From contig NZ_CP080442.1 in the NCBI RefSeq assembly GCF_019597925.1, forward strand, positions 1,654,001 to 1,718,000: a stretch of 64,000 nucleotides of DNA, read 5' to 3'. The stretch is from [Clostridium] scindens. Lineage in GTDB: Bacteria > Bacillota > Clostridia > Lachnospirales > Lachnospiraceae. Below, in pieces: positions 1-8,968 of the stretch (the first letter of the stretch is position 1; each line of letters starts with the position of its first letter). Made by a program: the position numbers and the translations under genes. The notes below the pieces were generated by a model. The model was given only the letters and a program-made list of their open reading frames with translations, was not told the DNA's origin and did not search any database.

Positions 1-2382
1 GAACTTAGAAGTTACGATCTTCAGTCCCTTAATGGCAAAGTAATAGGCGTCTATGAAAAAGCCGGAGATAAGATAGAACGGCTGAAGGAATATCTTAGGA
101 TAAATGGGATTGACTGTACCTTAAAGTACTATACCAGCGCAGAGATGGAAAAGGAGAAGAATCTCTACGACTATCTGGAGAACGGGGATGTAGACCTTCT
201 TATGGGGAATGACCTTGACTTGGATGACGAATTCAGGGTCGTGACATCTTTTGAAGCCCAGCCCTATTATATCGTCACTCAGCCTGGAAACGAAGAACTC
301 CTGGACGGACTTAACATGGCTATGGAGAATATCCTGGTTGCGGATCCGAATTTTGCAGTAGAGAAATATGAAGACAATTATCCGGACCTTAAGACGGCGG
401 ACATCCGTCTGGATAGCGAGGAACTGGATTATATAGCGAAGAAAAAAACGGTGTCGGTTGCTATTGTTAAAGACTGGCATCCGTTTTACTGCATTGATAA
501 TACTGCCGATCATCATAAAGGCATGATTCCGGACTTCTTAAGCGAGATATCCGATTACACAGGATTGAAGTTTGAGTATGTATTTGCGGATTCCTATAAA
601 GAAGCTTTAGAATTGCTGAAAAGTGGAAAAGCGGATATTATGGGGGGATTTCTGGATTCCAAGGAGGAGGCGTTCGCCGACGGAATGGCGTTGACCAAGT
701 CCTATGTCAGCTTGAATAGTATTATTATAAAAAATAAGTCGGCTGACTATCCCGATTCCGGGCTGGTAGGCGGAATTCTGGAAGGGCGGACTATGCCCAA
801 GGAAATACAGGCAGATAAAGTGCGTACTTTTGGAACATCCAGAGAAGGAATGCAGGCGGTCAACAACGGAGAGATAGATTTCTATTATGGACTGTCGGCG
901 CATATGGATCAGGAGATGCAGAATCACCGCTATGTGAATCTTGTGCCAGTCACGAGAGTAAATAACAGCACGCAGATATCCTTTGCCATGAGACGTCCCG
1001 TGGATACGAAACTTTTTGTAATATTGAATAAGGCGATCGGAAACATATCTACCAAGACTACAAACACTATCCTGGATAAGAATCTGGTGTCTATGGGATA
1101 TACCCAGATGCCGCTGTCGGATCTGATATACGCGAATCCATTTGCGTCTATTGTGATTATCGTTTTGTTCTGCCTGATGATCCTGGCCGGGATCTTCATG
1201 ATTATGCGTTCAAAATGGAAGAATCGCATGATGCAGGCGGAACTGGAAAAGTCGGAGGTGAAAAGCCAGGCTAAAGGCGAATTCCTGTCAAAGATGAGTC
1301 ATGAAATCCGAACGCCGATGAATGCGATTGTGGGACTTGCGGATCTGGCGGAGATGGAGAAGGATGTGCCAGCCCCCGTCAGAGAGAGGCTTAGGAAAAT
1401 ACATTCATCTTCCAAGTATCTTCTGTCCTTGATTAATGATATTCTGGATATGTCAAAGATTGAGAATGGGAAGATGGAGATCAAGGCTGTGGACTTCTTG
1501 ATGGGAGACCTGCTGGATGAGATCGAAGAAATGGTGGAACACAAGGCACAGGAAAATAAGGTTGCATTCCGCCATAATGTGGATATCCAGCACTTCTGCC
1601 TGAAAGGCGATCCTCTCAGGCTTCGCCAAGTACTTTTGAACCTTCTGTCCAATGCGATCAAGTTTACGCCTGAAAATGGAATTGTAACCTTGACAATCAA
1701 GGAGCAGTCTTCTACCAGTGAAGAAGCAAGATATTATTTTTCTGTGGAAGATACCGGTATAGGGATTGCGCCTAAATTCCAGAATATAATATTCTCTTCT
1801 TTCGAGCAAGTGGGCACGAATATGGCGCAGAATGAGGGGACCGGGCTTGGACTGCCTATCAGCGACCAGATCGTACAGACTATGGGCGGAAAGATACAGG
1901 TTGAAAGCGTGCAGGGAGAAGGATCCAATTTTTATTTTACAATTGACTTGAAATTGGGCGAAGAAAAGGATATTGAGAAGAATCTTCAGGCGGAAGACAT
2001 TGATTTGAATGGAGAAAGAATTCTTCTTACAGAAGATAATGATTTGAATGCAGAGATTGCAAAAGATTTGCTGGAGTGTAAGGGAGCATCTATAGAACGC
2101 GCATCCAATGGCGAGGAAGCCGTAAGGATGTTCCTTCAAAGCAGCAAGGGATATTACAATGTGATACTGATGGACATAAGAATGCCTGTAAAGGATGGCC
2201 TTACGGCATGCCGGGAGATTCGTGCCAGCGTCCATCCAGATAGTAAGACCATACCTATTATCGCTATGACGGCAAATTCATTCAAAGAGGATGAAGAAAG
2301 GGCTATGGAGGCAGGCATGACGGCTTTTGTACCAAAGCCCATTGATTTAGCGTGTCTGTATGGAGTGCTCAGAAGCGTATAA
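1..2382 (+). CDS. Hybrid sensor histidine kinase, 5' end cut by window
   Basis: The frame is open from base 1, so the gene starts outside the window. Periplasmic-binding-type (SBP_bac_3) sequence comes first: the end of one domain (about 1-370) and a second one (about 430-1070) suggest a tandem ligand sensor outside the cell. A membrane segment follows at about 1138-1206. The HisKA box has its phospho-His at 1300-1302 (SHEIRTPMN), then the ATPase N box (NLLSNAIKF), DTGIGI and GTGLGLPIS, and a receiver domain with the phospho-acceptor Asp at 2173-2175 (ILMDIRMP). No HPt domain is visible, so a separate phosphotransfer partner is expected. Such tandem-SBP hybrid kinases sense small molecules such as amino acids; the ligand cannot be read from sequence. 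Confidence 0.93.
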   Translation, partial: ELRSYDLQSLNGKVIGVYEKAGDKIERLKEYLRINGIDCTLKYYTSAEMEKEKNLYDYLENGDVDLLMGNDLDLDDEFRVVTSFEAQPYYIVTQPGNEELLDGLNMAMENILVADPNFAVEKYEDNYPDLKTADIRLDSEELDYIAKKKTVSVAIVKDWHPFYCIDNTADHHKGMIPDFLSEISDYTGLKFEYVFADSYKEALELLKSGKADIMGGFLDSKEEAFADGMALTKSYVSLNSIIIKNKSADYPDSGLVGGILEGRTMPKEIQADKVRTFGTSREGMQAVNNGEIDFYYGLSAHMDQEMQNHRYVNLVPVTRVNNSTQISFAMRRPVDTKLFVILNKAIGNISTKTTNTILDKNLVSMGYTQMPLSDLIYANPFASIVIIVLFCLMILAGIFMIMRSKWKNRMMQAELEKSEVKSQAKGEFLSKMSHEIRTPMNAIVGLADLAEMEKDVPAPVRERLRKIHSSSKYLLSLINDILDMSKIENGKMEIKAVDFLMGDLLDEIEEMVEHKAQENKVAFRHNVDIQHFCLKGDPLRLRQVLLNLLSNAIKFTPENGIVTLTIKEQSSTSEEARYYFSVEDTGIGIAPKFQNIIFSSFEQVGTNMAQNEGTGLGLPISDQIVQTMGGKIQVESVQGEGSNFYFTIDLKLGEEKDIEKNLQAEDIDLNGERILLTEDNDLNAEIAKDLLECKGASIERASNGEEAVRMFLQSSKGYYNVILMDIRMPVKDGLTACREIRASVHPDSKTIPIIAMTANSFKEDEERAMEAGMTAFVPKPIDLACLYGVLRSV

Positions 2383-2418
2383 AGGCATGCAGAAGAATAG
2401 AAATGTGTGGAGGAGAAG

Positions 2419-3246
2419 ATGCTGACAATAGGAACGCATATGTCGATTGCCAAAGGAATTGCCAAAACAGCTGAAAATGTGGTAGAGATGAAGGCCAATA
2501 CCATGCAGATATTCAGCCGTAATCCCAGAGGCTCGAATTATAAAACCTATACAAAAGAGGAGATCGGAAGATTCCAGGAGATCCGTCGCAAAAACCAGTT
2601 TGGCCCCTTGCTGGCTCATGCGCCTTATACGATGAATCTGGCAAGCGACAAGGAGAAGGTCTATGAATTTGCCTGTACGGTCATCCGTGAGGATATTGCA
2701 AGGATGGATGCCCTGGGAATTGAAAATATTGTATTTCATCCGGGAAGCCATACGGGCATCGGCATCGAGGCAGGAATCCGCAATATTATCGCAGGACTTG
2801 ACCAGGCAATTACCGGGGAAGAGAACATCACGGTGCTGCTGGAGACTATGACTGGAAAAGGGACGGAAATTGGAGCGAAGTTCGAGCACTTAAGAGCAAT
2901 CCGGGACGGGGTAAGACATCCGGAGCGGATTGGAATCTGTCTGGATACCTGTCATGTGTTCGCCGCAGGGTATGATATCGTCGGAAATCTGGACGGCGTA
3001 TTGGAAGAATTTGACAGGGTGATTGGCCTGGATTTGCTCAAGGCAGTCCACTTTAATGACAGCATGATGCCCTTTGGCTCGCATAAGGACCGCCATGCCA
3101 CGATAGGGTCAGGCGAGATTGGCCTGGAGCCGCTGCTTAGGGTCATGAGGCATCCGGCGCTTAAGGAACTTCCGTTTTACTTGGAGACGCCGCTTGAGGA
3201 TGCAGAGCACAAAAAAGAGATAGAGATGATACGCCAGAAACTCTAA
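2419..3246 (+). CDS. nfo: Endonuclease IV (AP endonuclease)
   Basis: A 275-residue TIM-barrel AP endonuclease that cuts 5' of abasic sites in base excision repair. It begins LTIGTHMS like the family and keeps the tri-zinc ligand blocks: LAHAPY, VFHPGSHTG, LLETM, CLDTCHVFAAGYD, VHFNDS and the final FYLETP. Length is normal. A GTG lies at 2407, but GGAGG at 2409-2413 sits 5 bases before ATG 2419, which is therefore the chosen start. Only 15 bases separate it from the following trmO, so they probably share a message. Confidence 0.95.
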   Translation: MLTIGTHMSIAKGIAKTAENVVEMKANTMQIFSRNPRGSNYKTYTKEEIGRFQEIRRKNQFGPLLAHAPYTMNLASDKEKVYEFACTVIREDIARMDALGIENIVFHPGSHTGIGIEAGIRNIIAGLDQAITGEENITVLLETMTGKGTEIGAKFEHLRAIRDGVRHPERIGICLDTCHVFAAGYDIVGNLDGVLEEFDRVIGLDLLKAVHFNDSMMPFGSHKDRHATIGSGEIGLEPLLRVMRHPALKELPFYLETPLEDAEHKKEIEMIRQKL

Positions 3247-3261
3247 GCGTGGAGGAAGGAA

Positions 3262-3972
3262 ATGGGAGCGACGTTAAAGATAATAGCACGTATACACACG
3301 GATTTTCCATCCAAATTCGGCATTCCACGCCAAAGCGGGCTGGCGGATACGCATGGATTCATAATATTTGAGCCAAAGTTCAGAAACCCGGATTCCATTA
3401 AAGGAATCGAGGAGTATTCAAGGCTTTGGCTTCTTTGGGAATTTTCAGAGAATAAAAGAGAAGCATGGAATCCCATGGTCCGGCCTCCCAGGCTGGGAGG
3501 AAACAAGAGAGTGGGGGTATTCGCCTCGCGCTCCCCATTCAGGCCCAATCCAATCGGGCTGTCCTGCGTAGAACTGGAACGGGTGGAGGCAGAGACGCCC
3601 AAGGGCCCTATTCTCTATATTAAGGGGGCGGATCTGATGGATGGAACGCCCATATACGATATTAAGCCTTATCTTCCTTATGTGGATGCCTATCCCCGGG
3701 CCGAAGGAGGCTTTGCGGATCGGGTAAGGGATTATTGCCTGACGGTGGAATTTCCGGAGGAGCTGCTTAAGCGGGTGCCGGTAGAGAAAAGAGAAGCGCT
3801 GAGACAGATACTGGCCCAGGATCCACGGCCATCCTACCAGGAGGATCCAGAACGAATGTATGGAATGGAATATGCGGGGCTTGAGATTTGCTTCCAGGTA
3901 GAGGCGGGACGGCTGGCCGTACGGGATGTCTATGCAAAAGCGGACAGGAAGGGTATTGATTCCGGCGTGTGA
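3262..3972 (+). CDS. trmO: tRNA m6t6A37 methyltransferase TrmO
   Basis: A 236-residue TsaA/TrmO (YaeB) family protein that N6-methylates t6A at position 37 of some tRNAs using S-adenosylmethionine. Family blocks are visible: KFGIPRQSG, GIEEYSRLWLLWEF, VRPPRLGGN, VGVFASRSPFRPNPIGLS and DGTPIYDIKPYLPYVDA. The C-terminal about 70 residues form the usual small extra domain. It follows nfo closely with the ribosome binding site GGAGGAAGG at 3251-3259. Confidence 0.92.
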   Translation: MGATLKIIARIHTDFPSKFGIPRQSGLADTHGFIIFEPKFRNPDSIKGIEEYSRLWLLWEFSENKREAWNPMVRPPRLGGNKRVGVFASRSPFRPNPIGLSCVELERVEAETPKGPILYIKGADLMDGTPIYDIKPYLPYVDAYPRAEGGFADRVRDYCLTVEFPEELLKRVPVEKREALRQILAQDPRPSYQEDPERMYGMEYAGLEICFQVEAGRLAVRDVYAKADRKGIDSGV

Positions 3973-3998
3973 ATGGAGGAATTTGTACTAAAAATGGG

Positions 3999-4027
3999 TT
4001 TACACGAACAGGATACAGGTATATAAT
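3999..4027 (+). promoter_or_regulatory. Promoter of the ribU riboswitch leader
   Basis: A -35 TTTACA at 3999-4004 and a perfect -10 TATAAT at 4022-4027 are separated by 17 bases. This starts transcription just ahead of the FMN riboswitch, so ribU is expressed apart from trmO. Confidence 0.75.
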
Positions 4028-4078
4028 GGTAACCAGCAGATGATGTTACTGCAATCACCTATTCAAAAAAGAATATAG

Positions 4079-4203
4079 AAGTCTTTGTGGCAGGGTGCAA
4101 GTCCCTACCGATGGTATAGTCCATGACCCGCGCAAGCGGCTGATCTGGTGACCTTTTTGAGGAATTCCAGAACCGACGGTATAGTCCGGATGAGAAAAGA
4201 CAT
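4079..4203 (+). promoter_or_regulatory. FMN riboswitch (RFN element)
   Basis: The RFN core is recognisable: GGCAGGGTGCAAGTCCCTACC, a GATGGTATAGTCCATGACCC segment, a variable arm with CGCGCAAGCG, GATCTGGTG ... TTCCAGAACC and GACGGTATAGTCCGGATG. P1 closes with GTCTTT (4081-4086) against AAAGAC (4196-4201). A terminator follows and the next gene is a riboflavin transporter, so FMN very likely switches transcription off. Confidence 0.93.
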
Positions 4204-4219
4204 TTTCTGCGTAATTACG

Positions 4220-4255
4220 CCCGGGACATAAGTATATGTGCCGGGTTATTTTTTT
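4220..4255 (+). terminator. Riboswitch-controlled terminator before ribU
   Basis: CCCGG-G-ACATA (4220-4230) pairs with TATGT-G-CCGGG (4235-4245) around an AGTA loop and is followed by TTATTTTTTT. This is the expression platform of the FMN riboswitch. Confidence 0.85.
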
Positions 4256-4269
4256 GAGGAGGATTCAGT

Positions 4270-4932
4270 ATGAACCAGATGAAAGAAACAACCAATGTAA
4301 CTACAGGAGAAAACCTAAAAAGCCGTGATGACGCCAGGATGAAGGTAAAGAAGATTGCGTTTATCGGTCTGATGGGGGCGGTCAGCGCGGTGCTGATGCT
4401 ATTTCGCTTCCCGATCCCGTTCATGCCCCCGTTCTTATCCTTTGACCTGTCCGGGCTTATGGAGATGCTGGGCGGATTCATGTTCGGCCCTATGGCGGCC
4501 GCATGCATCATTGTCGTGAAGATCCTGCTGCAGCTTGTGATGCAGGGAAGTTTCTCCCTGGGAACCGGAGAATTGCAGAATCTGATCTTAAGCTGTTCTT
4601 ACGTGCTTCCGGCCCTGATTATCTATCACAGGAATAAGACGAAGAAAATGGCGATTACTGGTATGGCGGTGAGCACCATATTCGTATCGGTGATGGCGGT
4701 ATTTACCAACCTGTATCTGATCATTCCGTTCTATGTCAAGTTATTTGGCATGTCCATGGACGACATCATTACGATGTGCCGGACGGTAAACCCGGCGATG
4801 AAGAATGTAACCAGTATGGCAGTGTTCGGGCTGCTTCCATTTAATCTGATCAAATACGGCGTTACGTCTCTGGTGACGTTTATCGTCTACAAGAGGCTGA
4901 GCCGTGTAATAAAAGGAATTATAAGCAAATAA
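4270..4932 (+). CDS. ribU: Riboflavin ECF transporter S component RibU
   Basis: A 220-residue membrane protein with five to six hydrophobic segments and the RibU signature FRFPIPFMPPFLSFDLSGL near residue 40, followed by the G-rich PEMLGGF-like block (LMEMLGGFMFGP). RibU binds riboflavin and works with the shared ECF energising module (EcfAA'T), which is not in this window. GGAGG at 4257-4261 precedes the ATG. The upstream FMN riboswitch supports the substrate. Confidence 0.93.
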   Translation: MNQMKETTNVTTGENLKSRDDARMKVKKIAFIGLMGAVSAVLMLFRFPIPFMPPFLSFDLSGLMEMLGGFMFGPMAAACIIVVKILLQLVMQGSFSLGTGELQNLILSCSYVLPALIIYHRNKTKKMAITGMAVSTIFVSVMAVFTNLYLIIPFYVKLFGMSMDDIITMCRTVNPAMKNVTSMAVFGLLPFNLIKYGVTSLVTFIVYKRLSRVIKGIISK

Positions 4933-4945
4933 AGGAGAGAATATC

Positions 4946-5431
4946 ATGAAATTTACATTGGACAAAGACATTACTTATGAGCAGGCGGTGGGACGCATGT
5001 TTGAAATGCTTGGCAACAGCCAGATCATGGCGCTGGCATCCAGCCTGAACGACTACGTTATGGTGCGCAATGTTAGCTGCCTGTTCTATGACGAGAAGAT
5101 CTATTTTAAGACGGACAAGAACTTCCGCAAGACGAAGCAGCTGCTTGAGAATCCGAATGTAGCCATGTGCTGGAGCGGCGTACAGGTAGAAGGAACGGCA
5201 AAGAATAAGGGGCTCGTGGTGGATGAGCCGGGACAGAGATTTGCAAAGGGCTATGAGAAATACCTGTGGCAAAGCTACAACAAGTATAGCCACGAGGATA
5301 CGGAGATTCTGATTGAAGTGTCGCCCAAGTATGTAGAGATATGGGACACCAGCGATGACGGGTATGCATTCCAGCTCTTTATCGATTTTGAGAAGAGGCA
5401 GATTGAAGTAAAGCCGTATGATCAGAAGTAA
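4946..5431 (+). CDS. Pyridoxamine 5'-phosphate oxidase-fold flavoprotein
   Basis: A 161-residue member of the PPOX split-barrel superfamily, which binds FMN or F420. Visible features are LASSLNDYVMVRNVSCLFYDEKIYFKT (strand pair of the barrel; quoted in part as LASSLNDYVM and KIYFKT) and KTKQLLENPNVAMCWSGVQVEG-type phosphate-contact region. The exact reaction is unknown. It starts 13 bases after ribU with AAAGGAGAG upstream, so it lies in the same FMN-switched transcript, which fits a flavin-using enzyme. Confidence 0.82.
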   Translation: MKFTLDKDITYEQAVGRMFEMLGNSQIMALASSLNDYVMVRNVSCLFYDEKIYFKTDKNFRKTKQLLENPNVAMCWSGVQVEGTAKNKGLVVDEPGQRFAKGYEKYLWQSYNKYSHEDTEILIEVSPKYVEIWDTSDDGYAFQLFIDFEKRQIEVKPYDQK

Positions 5432-5453
5432 AAGAATCGCAAAAAGTATAGGG

Positions 5454-5505
5454 AGGCTCTATGTTAGGACCGGGAAACCGGAATCCTAAATAGGGCCTTT
5501 TTTAT
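5454..5505 (+). terminator. Terminator after the ribU operon
   Basis: A two-part stem: AGG.TCTA ... TTAGGA, CCGG-GAAA-CCGG, TCCTAA ... TAGGGCCT, then TTTTTT. It ends the ribU-PPOX transcript. Confidence 0.75.
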
Positions 5506-5521
5506 TTCTTAAAAAATGCAC

Positions 5522-5550
5522 TTGCAATATACCCCATATGGGTATATAAT
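5522..5550 (+). promoter_or_regulatory. csoR-copA promoter with CsoR operator
   Basis: The -35 is TTGCAA (5522-5527), the -10 TATAAT (5545-5550), spacing 17. The spacer holds the near-palindrome ATACCCCATATGGGTAT (5529-5545), which matches the G/C-tract inverted repeats bound by CsoR proteins. Apo-CsoR bound there would block RNA polymerase; copper(I) would release it. Confidence 0.82.
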
Positions 5551-5575
5551 GTGCCTGTAAAGCGAGGTGGTACAG

Positions 5576-5878
5576 ATGGAAGAAATAAAAGAATGCTGTC
5601 ATAAGAAAAAGGAGCGTTCTGAGAAAGAGTATAAAGATTTGATTCACCGCCTGAACCGTATTGAGGGCCAGGTGCGTGGAATAAAAAAGATGGTTGAGAG
5701 CGATACTTACTGTACGGATATTCTGGTACAGGTATCAGCGGTCAATGCAGCATTGAATAGTTTTAACAAGGTGCTTCTGGCAAATCATATCCGAACCTGC
5801 GTGGCGAACGATATACGGGAGGGAAAGGAAGAAACCATCGATGAACTGGTGGCGACGTTACAGAAGCTTATGAGATAG
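5576..5878 (+). CDS. csoR: Copper-sensing repressor CsoR
   Basis: A 100-residue all-helical CsoR/RcnR family repressor. The Cu(I) ligand pattern Cys-His-Cys is present: YCTDIL (first Cys), then NHIRTC (His and second Cys). A Cys-His-rich N-terminal tail (ECCHKKK) may add metal contacts. A GTG at 5567 is possible, but GAGGTGG at 5564-5570 favours ATG 5576. It lies 10 bases ahead of copA and represses the shared promoter. Confidence 0.92.
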   Translation: MEEIKECCHKKKERSEKEYKDLIHRLNRIEGQVRGIKKMVESDTYCTDILVQVSAVNAALNSFNKVLLANHIRTCVANDIREGKEETIDELVATLQKLMR

Positions 5879-5888
5879 GAGGCAGAAT

Positions 5889-8414
5889 ATGGAACAATAT
5901 ACAGTGACGGGCATGAGCTGTGCTGCGTGCAGCGCCCGGGTGGAGAAAGCAGTTTCCAAGGTGCCGGGGGTTTCCTCCTGTTCGGTGAGCCTATTGACAA
6001 ATTCCATGGGCGTGGAAGGGACAGCGGGGCAGGCAGACATCGTGGCAGCGGTGGAAGAGGCTGGCTACGGCGCTTCGCCGAAGGCTTCCGAGGCGAAGGG
6101 AAAGGCCGCTTCCGGGACATCGGCGGCGGATGATTTCCTGAAAGATAAGGAAACGCCGCTGCTTAAGAAGCGGCTGATCGCGTCTTTGTGCTTTCTGGTG
6201 CCGCTGATGTACGTGTCCATGGGGCATATGATGTGGAATTGGCCGCTTCCGGCCTTTCTGGCAGATAATCATGTGGCGATGGGATTATACCAGCTGATAT
6301 TTACGGCCGCAGTCATGGTGATCAACCAGAAGTTTTTTATCAGCGGCTTTAAGAGCCTGTGGCACCGCTCTCCCAATATGGATACCCTGGTAGCCCTGGG
6401 GGCAGGAGCATCCTTTATCTACAGCACCTATGCCTTATTCGCGATGACGGATGCCCAGATGCATGGCGACATGGCAAAGGTAATGGATTACATGCATGAA
6501 TTCTATTTTGAATCCGCCGCAATGATCCTGACGCTGATCACCGTAGGAAAGATGCTGGAAGCCCGTTCCAAAGGGCGGACGACGGATGCGCTCAAGAGTC
6601 TGATGAAGCTGGCGCCGAAGACTGCGACGATCATCAGAGACGGCATGGAGGCAGAAGTATCCATAGACCAGGTGAGAAAGGGAGACGTCTTTGTAGTAAG
6701 GCCGGGCGAGAATATTCCCGTGGATGGCATGGTGATCGACGGCAGCAGCGCGGTCAATGAATCTGCGCTGACCGGGGAGAGCATACCGGTGGACAAGGAA
6801 GTGGGAGACACGGTGTCTGCGGCAACCTTGAATCATTCAGGATTTCTTAGGTGCGAGGCCACCAGGGTGGGGGAGGATACGACCCTTTCCCAGATCATTC
6901 AGATGGTCAGCGACGCGGCAGCCACCAAAGCGCCTATTGCCAAGGTGGCAGACCGGGTATCCGGCGTTTTCGTGCCGGCGGTAATAGGCATAGCGGTGGT
7001 AACCATCCTGGTATGGCTGGTTGCGGGACAGAGTATAGGATTTGCACTGGCAAGAGGAATCTCGGTGCTGGTAATCAGCTGCCCTTGCGCGCTGGGCCTG
7101 GCTACGCCTGTAGCGATCATGGTAGGAAATGGAATGGGAGCGAAGAACGGGATCATGTTCAAGACCGCCGTTTCCCTGGAAGAAGCAGGCAAGATGCAGA
7201 TCGTGGCACTTGACAAGACTGGGACGATCACCAGCGGGGAGCCAAAGGTAACGGATATCATTCCGGCATCCGGGATCACAGAAGAAGAAGTGCTTCGGAT
7301 GGCCTACGGACTGGAGCAAAAAAGCGAGCATCCGCTGGCCCATGCAATCTTGGCACTGGCGAGAGAAAAAGGTCTATCCCATGGGCACGAAGTGGAAGAT
7401 TTCCAGGCGGTTCCCGGAAATGGACTTACCGGACGGATGGGCGCGGATGCGCTGGCCGGAGGAAACCTTAAGTTTATCGGTGATAAAGCAGCGGTGACCG
7501 AAGAGATGAAGCAGAATGCAGAACAGCTTTCGGAAGATGGAAAGACGCCGCTGTTCTTTAGCAGGAACGGTGAATTGGCAGGAATCATCGCTGTCGCGGA
7601 CGTCATCAAGGAGGACAGCCCGCAGGCGATCAAAGAATTGCAGAACATGGGCATCCACGTAGTCATGCTGACTGGCGACAACGAGCGCACGGCTAAGGCG
7701 ATCGGACGGCAGGCTGGTGTTGACGAGGTGATCGCAGGCGTGCTTCCGGATGGAAAGGAAAGCGTGATACGGTCGCTTAAGAGAAAGGGAAAGGTTGCCA
7801 TGGTGGGAGATGGGATCAATGATGCCCCGGCTCTTACCAGGGCGGATATTGGAATCGCCATAGGGGCAGGCACGGATATCGCCATTGACGCCGCTGATGT
7901 GGTGCTGATGAAGAGCAGGCTCAGTGACGTGCCGGCAGCCATTCGGCTCAGCCGGGCGACCCTTCGCAATATCCATGAGAATCTATTTTGGGCATTCTTC
8001 TATAATGTAATAGGAATACCCTTGGCGGCCGGCGTGTGGTACCCGCTGCTTGGATGGAAACTGAACCCTATGTTCGGGGCTGCGGCCATGAGCCTGTCCA
8101 GCTTCTGCGTGGTCACCAATGCGCTGCGCCTGAACTGGTTCAAGATGCGCGACGCAAGCAAAGATAAAAAAATTAAAGCCAAAAAGAAAGAGGAGGAAAC
8201 GACGATGGAAAAAACCATGAAGATTGAAGGAATGATGTGCGGACACTGCGAGGCAAGAGTAAAGAAATGCTTGGAGGCCCTTGAGCAGGTGGAGGAAGCA
8301 GCGGTAAGCCATGAGGAAGGAACCGCGGTTGTAAGGCTGAATGGAGAACTGGCAGACGATGTGCTGAAGAAGGCGGTGGAAGATCAGGACTACAAGGTGC
8401 TGGATATCCAGTAG
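5889..8414 (+). CDS. copA: Copper-exporting P1B-ATPase CopA with C-terminal CopZ-like domain
   Basis: An 841-residue Cu(I) P-type ATPase. Order: N-terminal HMA domain (GMSCAACSA, residues about 1-68), eight membrane helices, TGES actuator motif, the CPC metal site (SCPCALGLATP), phosphorylation Asp442 (DKTGT), the SEHPLAHAI nucleotide motif and GDGINDAP. After the last helix comes a Lys/Glu-rich linker and a second HMA domain (MMCGHCEAR, residues 773-841) of the size of the chaperone CopZ. That domain starts with an in-frame ATG at 8205 behind AGGAGG, so a free CopZ may also be made. Controlled by CsoR. Confidence 0.95.
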   Translation: MEQYTVTGMSCAACSARVEKAVSKVPGVSSCSVSLLTNSMGVEGTAGQADIVAAVEEAGYGASPKASEAKGKAASGTSAADDFLKDKETPLLKKRLIASLCFLVPLMYVSMGHMMWNWPLPAFLADNHVAMGLYQLIFTAAVMVINQKFFISGFKSLWHRSPNMDTLVALGAGASFIYSTYALFAMTDAQMHGDMAKVMDYMHEFYFESAAMILTLITVGKMLEARSKGRTTDALKSLMKLAPKTATIIRDGMEAEVSIDQVRKGDVFVVRPGENIPVDGMVIDGSSAVNESALTGESIPVDKEVGDTVSAATLNHSGFLRCEATRVGEDTTLSQIIQMVSDAAATKAPIAKVADRVSGVFVPAVIGIAVVTILVWLVAGQSIGFALARGISVLVISCPCALGLATPVAIMVGNGMGAKNGIMFKTAVSLEEAGKMQIVALDKTGTITSGEPKVTDIIPASGITEEEVLRMAYGLEQKSEHPLAHAILALAREKGLSHGHEVEDFQAVPGNGLTGRMGADALAGGNLKFIGDKAAVTEEMKQNAEQLSEDGKTPLFFSRNGELAGIIAVADVIKEDSPQAIKELQNMGIHVVMLTGDNERTAKAIGRQAGVDEVIAGVLPDGKESVIRSLKRKGKVAMVGDGINDAPALTRADIGIAIGAGTDIAIDAADVVLMKSRLSDVPAAIRLSRATLRNIHENLFWAFFYNVIGIPLAAGVWYPLLGWKLNPMFGAAAMSLSSFCVVTNALRLNWFKMRDASKDKKIKAKKKEEETTMEKTMKIEGMMCGHCEARVKKCLEALEQVEEAAVSHEEGTAVVRLNGELADDVLKKAVEDQDYKVLDIQ
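8191..8414 (+). CDS. Possible internal CopZ-like copper chaperone (ORF from 8205)
   Basis: AGGAGG at 8191-8196 lies 8 bases before ATG 8205, which is in frame with copA codon 773. Initiation here would give a 69-residue protein, M-EKTMKIEGMMCGHC..., with the size and single HMA fold of CopZ and an ordinary chaperone start. The coordinates include the binding site. Whether it is really used is inference; the sequence alone shows only a strong site in the right place. Confidence 0.55.
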
Positions 8415-8458
8415 TAAAAGGCATTTCTAAAAATTAAATAAACAGTCAGACAGTCATA

Positions 8459-8487
8459 TTGACACAAAAGCATTTTCTTGCTAGGAT
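8459..8487 (+). promoter_or_regulatory. Promoter of the marR-tauE-hydrogenase cluster
   Basis: TTGACA (8459-8464) and TAGGAT (8482-8487) with 17-base spacing. The sequence just upstream has the repeat CAGTCAGACAGTCA (8442-8455), a possible regulator site. Confidence 0.6.
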
Positions 8488-8529
8488 AGCCATATGGTTC
8501 AAAATAGAACTAAATATGGAGGCGAGAAA

Positions 8530-8967
8530 ATGCTTTTTGATTTGTGGGATGGATTATCCCTGTTTAAAAAAATCTATGACCAGTCCTTGGAGCCGGTCTG
8601 CAAAAAATACCAGCTGACGCGCATGGAACTGGACATCCTTTTGTTTCTGGCCAACAACCCGGGCTATGATACTGCCAAGGATATCATCGAGCGCCGGCGG
8701 CTCACCAAATCCCATGTATCCATGTCGCTCAAGGACTTAGAGAGGCGGGATCTGGTGCAAAAGGAATATTATCCGGGCAACCAGAAGACGGCGCATCTGA
8801 AACTGTCTTCGGCATCCGTCCAGATGGTGGCAGAAGGGCAGCAGGCCCAGAAGAAGTTTTTCCAGACGGTTTTCCGGGATTTTAATCCGGAAGATCTAAG
8901 CCGGATGGAGGGGTACTTCGAAAGAATGCGTAAGAATATGCAGAATGCGCTGAAGGAGGAATTATAG
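8530..8967 (+). CDS. MarR family transcriptional regulator
   Basis: A 145-residue winged-helix protein. The helix-turn-helix is around TKSHVSMSLKDLERRDLV and the wing around KEYYPGNQKTAHLKLS. An upstream ATG at 8494 is in frame, but GGAGG at 8518-8522 is placed 7 bases before ATG 8530, which is preferred. It is separated by one base from the TauE-type permease gene, so it probably controls that gene and perhaps the hydrogenase-like gene. The ligand is unknown. Confidence 0.85.
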   Translation: MLFDLWDGLSLFKKIYDQSLEPVCKKYQLTRMELDILLFLANNPGYDTAKDIIERRRLTKSHVSMSLKDLERRDLVQKEYYPGNQKTAHLKLSSASVQMVAEGQQAQKKFFQTVFRDFNPEDLSRMEGYFERMRKNMQNALKEEL

Positions 8968-8968
8968 A

